From Lunularia cruciata (taxonomy: Eukaryota; Streptophyta; Marchantiopsida; Lunulariales; Lunulariaceae), in the NCBI GenBank assembly GCA_948567375.1, contig OX419756.1, positions 32,652,552-32,716,551 on the forward strand: a DNA stretch of 64,000 nt, given 5' to 3'. The translations under genes and the position numbers were made by a program. Every line of letters begins with the position of its first letter. The stretch's first letter is position 1. Shown here piece after piece: positions 57,378 to 64,000 of the stretch. Below the pieces are notes generated by a model that made no database searches, was not told the DNA's origin, and saw only the letters and a list, made by a program, of their open reading frames with translations.

Positions 57378-58825
57378 TTTTTCACTAAAGAAGTTATTAG
57401 TCCAATCCTATCAATGGGAGGTTTCAATGCTAAGTTTGCAAGTACTCATAGATTATTGCAAGGAATTTTACGAGTAATCCATAAGAATTTATGAGTTACA
57501 ACCATTTTGTAAAAATTATTAGAAGATTAAAGAGCATAAAATAACTTGCAATTCAAAATAAGATTAGGTAACACAATTCACTTAGAGGAAGGAACATTTC
57601 CCTTTTGTATCTCCTCTTGTCATTTTCTCTCTTTACTTCTTGTAACTCTATTTCTTGCAAATAGTTCTTCTCTCAAGTTGTCCTTGATGATGCATGCCAT
57701 CCTTTGATTCACAATTTGCAAAATCCATACTCAATAGATATTAAATTTATCCATAAAGTATATAAACTTACCTTAGTGAACATCTGTTTGAAGGAAAGCC
57801 AATTCCTTATTTTTGCATGAAGTTCTAGGAAATTTGGTAGAGTATTAAACTCAATAACCATCAAAACTGAGGTTGAAGTAGTTTAACGGTGACTTTTGGT
57901 GAGGAGACAATTTCTTTTATAGTTCATAATTTTTAGTGCATGGGTACAATTGAGGTTAGTGGGGTATGAATATCACCACATCATCAATAGTGACTATGGA
58001 TTCCATATTCTTTCCATTATTGTAATGTATAGTCAAGCTATTTCAATAGATATGGATCAAATCATTTCTTAAAGGGTCTCTATTGAGACTAGTTGTGTAG
58101 TAGAAACAAAGACATAGAAGTTAGCAACAACAATCAAGAGTGCCAAGATCCATTGTTGATAGTGTGCATCTTTCAATATTAGTTGTAGCTTGTAACTTAC
58201 ATTTTGCTAAATATTCTGATGGTCGGACAAATATTATGCAATTGATTCTAGGAGTAATATAGAAAAATATCTTTGCTTCTTATCAAGAAGCACATCCTAC
58301 TTCTAGATTTGCTAAGGAGAGTTTAAAGGTCTATTTATGAGAAGAGTTTGGATCTTTAAAGATAGGAAATTTTAATGATTGGACTGGCAAAGCGGAACTA
58401 GCAAAGCAAAACTACAATTAGATGAAATTCTAGATCAATTGAAGATGATTGAAAACCATACTAAGAGGAACATTATTCAAATGCAAGCTAGTATCCTACT
58501 AGTGAAGTCTTCAAGCTCCTTGGCCAAATCAAGTGATGTTTCTTTTGAATCCATCAAGAAAGACAGTAAGTTGTCTAACAAAATGCTAGCTTCTCAATAC
58601 CACTCACTAAGGCACAAATGCTTCAACAATTAGATGTTATCAAACTCACTATTAAAGTGATAGAGAGTAGAAAATTGAGAGATTAATTGAATGTAGCTAA
58701 AGTTTTCAAAGTGAAGCTTGCAAATTTAGAGAAATAAAAGAGCTTGGTGTGATCACAGATGTAGAGTTCAAAGAGGAAGCTAGAAAAATATTAGATTGAG
58801 ATGGTACAATTGCATATAAGCTTCT
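57378..58825. other. decayed sequence without recognisable genes
   Basis: AT-rich. An 84-codon plus frame at 58379-58633 (KAKLQLDEILDQLKMIENHT) has a helical look but no family I know. Confidence 0.4.
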
Positions 58826-59345
58826 ATGATCTATCATACCATTTGTATTGTTGCACCTAGATTGCTCAAACTCTAGAGTAATAGTGTTGGTAGTCAAGAT
58901 TATTTTGGTAGTTACTCATAGACTACTTGTTGACAATCAGATTTTGTGTTCAAGGTATTGAGTATATGGTGGAGCATATTTTCACTTGTAGCATTTGTAC
59001 CATCGGATGTGCCATTAGTAGGACCATTAGGGTTGGAAACCAAGGGGTATACTTTCAAAGTAGAGCTCTAGAGAGCTTACTTCTCTAATATTGAGCCTTC
59101 AAGTTCCTAGTTGTGGTGGCAAAGGCCGGTGAGCGTCACTTGGATTCTCTTAGCTGGTGTGGCTTGACTGTAATTAGTGTCCAATTGTTGGTAGATTATT
59201 GAGTGATAGATCAAGTATAGATTTGATTGAGTGTGATTAGAGTTGTGTTAAAAAACTGATTACATCAGAGAAGTGAGCTAAAGGGAAAATTGGATGCAAG
59301 AATTGAGAATGTTGGTAGTATTTCCAAGACTTGCTAATCATTGGT
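58826..59345 (-). repeat. unclassified repeat family N, copy B (inverted)
   Basis: The reverse complement matches 63514-64000 almost end to end and 20178-20621 in part (for example CCAATTGTTGGTAGATTATT and GTGTGGCTTGACTGTAATTA on the plus strand). No coding potential. Confidence 0.8.
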
Positions 59346-61599
59346 AATTTGATTGGAGTTCAGATTTTCCCTAATGTGTAGAAGCTTGTTTGATTGATAT
59401 AGATTTAGCAATGAGACAGATGGTGTGTGGAAGCACTAGCCAAATTTTGAGCAAAGAGAAGCAATTTTCAAGCAATAGTTGCTATTTTGAGCTCAAGAGG
59501 TGAAAGTAGGACCAATTTGGTGTGAGTTGAGCTCAAAAAGTGAAGTTGAAGGTGGGATTGGGAACCCATGCTTGTGAATTTGTGATTTGGAGAACCTTGT
59601 TATTTAAATTTGTCTCAAGTGGAGAGTTAGCAAAGGATTTGACAATAAGCCAACTTTAGGGATTTACGTAAGATTTTATGTCAGATTTTTGTTGGAGTTT
59701 ATGTCAGATTTTGGCCAAATTTGGAGGAGTTTTGCCAAATTTGGAGAGGGTTCAAAGTAGCAAATTTTGGCTCAAGTTGGAGGAGTTTGGCCAGATTTGA
59801 AGGAGTTTCACTAGATTTGGAGAGAGTTTGAAGTGGCAAGAAGAATTGCCTCATTTAGGTATTTAGAGGCTTTGAGGCATAGGACTGTGGGCTATGAGAG
59901 GCTACAAAGGGCCAACAAGCCAGCTTTCTAGAGTGGTTTAGAGTAGTTTTTGGTCATTGTTTAGCAAAATCTACCCACCATGTTAGATTGTGCATAACAA
60001 GGTTTGACTCCTAGATCTCTGGTTCCTAGACTGATGCCCTAGCAACTGGTCTATCTTCACTTGTTGTCTTAGTGACTATTCTACAATTATCTATACACCT
60101 ATAGCTTTGGCTAGGAGAGACAATTTGATCCCATTCTTTGTGATCCTAGTAGTTGTAATACCAATAGCTAGACATATGATCTAGAGATGAAATTTGGTTT
60201 GGTGGCGTCTGGGAGGATGTTATACATGATGGACTAAGTAGATCAAAATAGAGGTTTCACCAAAAGAGTAATTCTACTAATAGGCCAAAACTAAAATATG
60301 CTTGAAGACTGTAAAACCAATACATAGACATATGATCTAAAAGTAGAATTTGAGTTGGTGACATTTGGAAGGATGATACACATAATGGATGAATTAGATC
60401 ATGTATAGGTATCACCAAAAAAACACTTCTACTAATAGGGAAAAAATTAAAATAGGCTTGTAAACTTGAGGTAATTTTGGAGGCCTAAATGGATGAATTA
60501 GGCCTAAAAATGTGCAGATTCCCCTCCAAGAAAGGAAAGGTTGACCTTGCTTCCCCCTTGGTTTGTCTCACCAAGAGCTTTCCAACGGTACCTCACCCAT
60601 AGGATTTTGAGATTCCTACAAGAAGATTCTCTCTAATCAAAGCTTCTTTGACCAACCAAATGGGACCAAGATCAACATGTCACCTATAGAAGCAAGTAAT
60701 CTAAGGGTGGAGCTTACTGACAAGTCACCTATCTATGTACCTAATCTTATGGTGGAGCATCCTTGGAGGAGATCTTCTTTGGCTATATAATAAAGAGAAG
60801 GTGTTCCCTTGGGGCACCAAAGTTTGGAGTGTGAAACCTATGTTTTCTCTTGTGTGTTTCTCTACTATCTTCAAAAAATTACAATAGCTTAGGAAGTAGA
60901 TAACTCATATTATGTCAAATGCCAAATGGTGGAAAATTAAATCTAATGTTGATTTATGAGATGGAGTATTTTTGTATAGATTTCTGGTGATTGGACCCCC
61001 TCAATTCATTGCTTCCTATTTGTGTACCATGTTTGTGTGAGCTGCACTGACTTTAGAGCATTGGTGCTTTGGTGTGCTCTTGGTAGTGAGGCTAGAGTGA
61101 TGACTAGTCAAACTACTCATGGTTCTCTCTAGTGAGGTAAGAAGTGATGACTTGTGGATTGTGAGAGTGCGTGTTATGATGGTAGGTTATAGGTTGCACT
61201 TTCTCCTAGTGTAGTTTTTGTAGTAAGAGATACATTAGTCAATGATATTCAGTTGGTGGTATTGATACTTGGTGGGGTACTTGCGGTAGTTACGGTTGTA
61301 GGTTGTAATTTTTGGTTACTTTGTACGACAAAGTTCTTTGAGGATTCTAGAGGAGATAGCACTGCAATACGCAGTGGGTTTACTCAAAGTGGCACTTGAT
61401 ATCAACCTGTGTCTTAGGTCCTAGTGAGGGAGGAGATTGACATAAGAGCTGATTCAATTGAGAATGTTGTTTATGTATCCTCATTGTTGTTGTGGGACAT
61501 GGACCAGATTTATGGGGCCTCCAAAGACCCCAAGTGTTACTTTGGTATAATGGGTACCATTGAGTTTGATGACTTCATCTAGGATTTTAATATGACATT
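59346..61599. other. decayed sequence, possibly LTR-derived
   Basis: No protein-like frame. A TATA-like GGCTATATAATAAAG near 60778-60792 and pyrimidine-rich sequence after it resemble an old LTR, but termini are not visible. It contains the 156-bp duplication at 60157-60468. Confidence 0.35.
60157..60468. repeat. 156-bp imperfect tandem duplication
   Basis: Two units starting at 60157 and 60313 share TAGACATATGATCTA, TTCTACTAATAGG and ATAGGCTTG-type blocks, with many substitutions, so the duplication is old. Confidence 0.85.
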
Positions 61600-63505
61600 G
61601 CCTTGGGTAAAAACTATTTGGAGGAAGTGGTTTGAATACTATTTGACTCAGGTTAAGCCTAGTTAGTCATGTTGAAGGAGTCATTAACCCCAATGACTGA
61701 CAAGATGTGGTTTTATTCAAAGGCAAAATTTTGAAAATTTTAAAGATGGTCACTTCAAACAAGTTGGCACGATACACTATCTTGTTCATTGAGTACTAAG
61801 ATGTATTTTCTTGGTCTATCAATCAAATGCTAGGTATTCCTTAAGAATTTTGGGAACATTGGATTGATCTTGTTGAAGGTATGTTCTAGTTGGTAGAGAC
61901 AATATTGCCTAAACCCGAAGTACTTGCTCTTGGTAAAAGATGAAATTGACAAGTACTTGGGGGTCTTTTCTAGTCTTGAGCAGTGAATGGGTTTCTCACA
62001 TTGTCATTTTTCCAAAGAAGAAGATAGGGAAGATTTGAGTGTGCCAAGATTTCTACAAGCTGAATGCAATTACAAGAAGAGATCATCATCCTTTACCCTT
62101 CACAAATAAAATTTTGAATCAAGGAGTCGGTTATCCTTCTTACAACTTTTTCAATGGATTTCAAGCTATAATCAAGTATCCATTTGAGAAGAAGACAAGG
62201 ATAAAACCAAATTCACTACCAATTGGGTGCACTTTTACTAATCAAATGCCCTTTGAGTTGTGTAGTGCTCTTGCTACTTTCTAGCGGATGATTAATGTGA
62301 ATTTTTAGGTTTTTTTTGCAAAAATTTGTGGAAGTATTCAATGATGAATTTTGTTTGTTTGAGTGAAGAGATGTATATTTGGATTACCTTCACCAAAATT
62401 TTGAAAGGTGTTGTTTTGCCAGCTTGTCATTTTACCCAAAGAAATGTGTCTTTGCAGTGAAAGAAGGGGTTCTCCTAAGGCATTGGGTCTCAAGCCGAGG
62501 TATTGAAGTTGATGTCAAGAAGGTGAAAGTGATCTTAGCTTTAGAATCCCCTAATTTTTTTTGGAGCTGAGCGTCTTCTTGGGACATGTCAAATACTATA
62601 GATGCTTCATATCAAATTATGTGGTGCTTGCTGCATCACTAACAAAGCTTTTGAAGAAGTTTGAAGACTATTTGTGGGAAGTAGAACAAGAAGAAGCTTT
62701 CCAAGTATTGAAGAAGAAACTAGTGGAAGCACCAATTCTAAGAGCCCCAAATTGGGATGTCCTCTTTAATGTGTATGTAGACACTTTGTCCATAGCAATT
62801 GGAGTAGGCTTGAGTCAGAAGGTCAAGACAAAGAAAGACTATCCAATTTATTATACCAACCGACAACTTTCAGTCACAAAAAAGAGTTATTTGATGATTG
62901 AAAGAGAAGCACTCAAAATGGTGTATGCTTGCAAGAAGGTTCACCACTAATTGTTGGGATACAAGTTTGTCTTCTATGTGGATTACTATGCTTTGCAACA
63001 CTTGGTAAAGAAGGTAGATTTGTCTAGGCAAATTGCAAGAAGGATCTTGTTGTTACAAGAATTCACATACACTATACAAGTAAGGAAAGGAGCTTTTCAT
63101 TTGAATACGGACTTCCTATCCAAGTTAGAAACTCAAGATCAAGACTTGGACGTTGATGATCAATTTCTTGACAAAGAGCTATATCATTTGATGGCAATGC
63201 AAAGTACAAGGTATGCAATAAGATATCACTATTTTCATATTGCCAATGTCTTGAAGGATTGGAACCAAAATAAAGGGCAGTCTTCCTTAGGAAAATAGGA
63301 CCATACCAAGTAAAACACAACATTTTATTTAAATTGGATGAAGATGAAGTACTTTGGAGATGCTTGGAAGCATACAAAGTTAGAGGAGTAATTGAGTCCT
63401 TGTAGTCAAAAGCATTTAGAGGACATTATGCCCTAAAGAATACTGTAAAGAAAATTCTTTCATCAAGGTGGTTGGTGGCCTATGATGTACAAGGATAATT
63501 TGAAC
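61600..63505 (+). pseudogene. pol relic of the giant-LTR gypsy family
   Basis: Plus-strand segments align with the 13.7-kb element: VSHVEGVINPND before RT (61660), VCQDFYKLNAITRRDHHPLP (62039-62284), a broken motif C region, LSFYPKKCVFAVKEGVLLRH (62379-62570), FLGHVKYYRCFISNYV and VYVDTLSIAIGVGLSQ (62561-62950), LQHLVKKVDLSRQIARRILL (62951-63298), then the start of the integrase zinc region. Stops and frameshifts are dense. It is cut at about 63505 by repeat N copy C. Gag and LTRs are not seen beside it. Confidence 0.9.
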
Positions 63506-63513
63506 CTTGATTG

Positions 63514-64000
63514 AGCTACCAACAATCAACAAGGCTTGAAGATACCACCAACATCCTCAATTCCTGCACCCAATTTCTCTTGACCTCACTTCTCTAATGT
63601 AATTAGTTTGTTCACACAACTTGAATCACATTTGATCAGATTAGTACTTGATCTGTCACTCAATAATCTGCCAACAAGTGGATGTTGATTACAGTCAAGC
63701 CACACCCACTCTAGCTAAGAGAATCCAAGTGATGCTTGCCAGCCTCTGTCCACCATAGCCAAAAACTCAAAGGCTCAACATCAGAGAAGTGAGCTCTCTG
63801 GAGTCGCACTTCAAAATTATACTCCCTGGTCTCCAACCCTAATGGTCCCGCTGATGGCACACCTAATCATGCAAATGATGCAAGTGATTGTGTGCCCCAC
63901 CATGTAATCAGTACCCAAACACAATGTTGATGAGTAACTACCAAAATACTGATGACTACCAACACTACTTCTCTAGATTCCAAGCAATCTAGGTAAGATG
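63514..64000 (+). repeat. unclassified repeat family N, copy C
   Basis: It interrupts the gypsy integrase after the MYKD block and runs to the window end. Shared blocks include TGATTACAGTCAAGCCACAC and AGAGAAGTGAGCTCTCTGG. Orientation is opposite to copy B, 4.7 kb away. Confidence 0.8.

Noticed and set aside
1-64000. Searched for CRISPR-like arrays, rRNA and bacterial features.
   Set aside because: No regularly spaced identical repeats with unique spacers, no rRNA-like sequence and no operon-like coding; the content is plant nuclear.

Overview
This window looks like nuclear DNA of a land plant. The only intact cellular gene I can name is plant-type cytosolic ribosomal protein eS28 (RPS28, minus strand, 17214-17411). 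A broken, intronless copy of the plastid protein CSP41b is also present, and most of the rest is plant-type LTR retrotransposons. A LINE with a C2H2 finger and a C-terminal domain like a restriction-type endonuclease, plus a reverse transcriptase resembling Penelope-like elements, are unusual for flowering plants. I therefore lean towards a bryophyte, lycophyte, fern or gymnosperm; this is inference only.

Layout. 1-2.3 kb: no gene, but a long near-perfect hairpin at 1008-1082. 2.36-5.45 kb (-): decayed LINE. 7.7-10.2 kb: AT microsatellite, small tandem repeats and a dispersed repeat. 10.47-11.7 kb (-): Penelope-like RT relic, with more of the same element probably up to 13.5 kb. 13.6-13.9 kb: 106-bp tandem repeat. 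14.2-17.6 kb: a small genic island with possible exons of two unidentified genes, then eS28 with a telo-box upstream. 18.8-26.7 kb: a copia element (copia A, minus) whose middle is replaced by a gypsy integrase fragment, a truncated chromovirus and an unclassified repeat. 27.9-57.4 kb: probably one copia element (copia B, minus) split by insertions. 57.4-64 kb: decayed sequence, an inverted pair of an unclassified repeat, and a gypsy pol relic.

The centre of the window is a stack of insertions that can be read from target-site duplications. The CSP41b retro-pseudogene (33.8-34.1 and 51.8-52.5 kb) was split by a 3.8-kb solo LTR with target duplication AGAAG. That solo LTR was in turn split by a 13.7-kb gypsy element of the same family in opposite orientation (37111-50805) with target duplication ATTTT. 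A second solo LTR of the family lies at 53208-56993. The 13.7-kb element is nearly complete: 3777-bp LTRs, a PBS matching tRNA-Asp, Gag with three zinc knuckles, protease, RT, RNase H, integrase without chromodomain, and a polypurine tract.

The most unusual feature is that each 3.8-kb LTR of this family carries, in sense orientation, a roughly 764-codon reading frame. It encodes a globular N-terminal region, an acidic/basic middle and a long coiled-coil C-terminal part. It is the same frame in both LTRs of the young element and is recognisable in the two old solo LTRs. A TATA-like box upstream inside the LTR suggests the frame lies in R/U5 and would be the first ORF of the genomic RNA. I do not recognise the protein.
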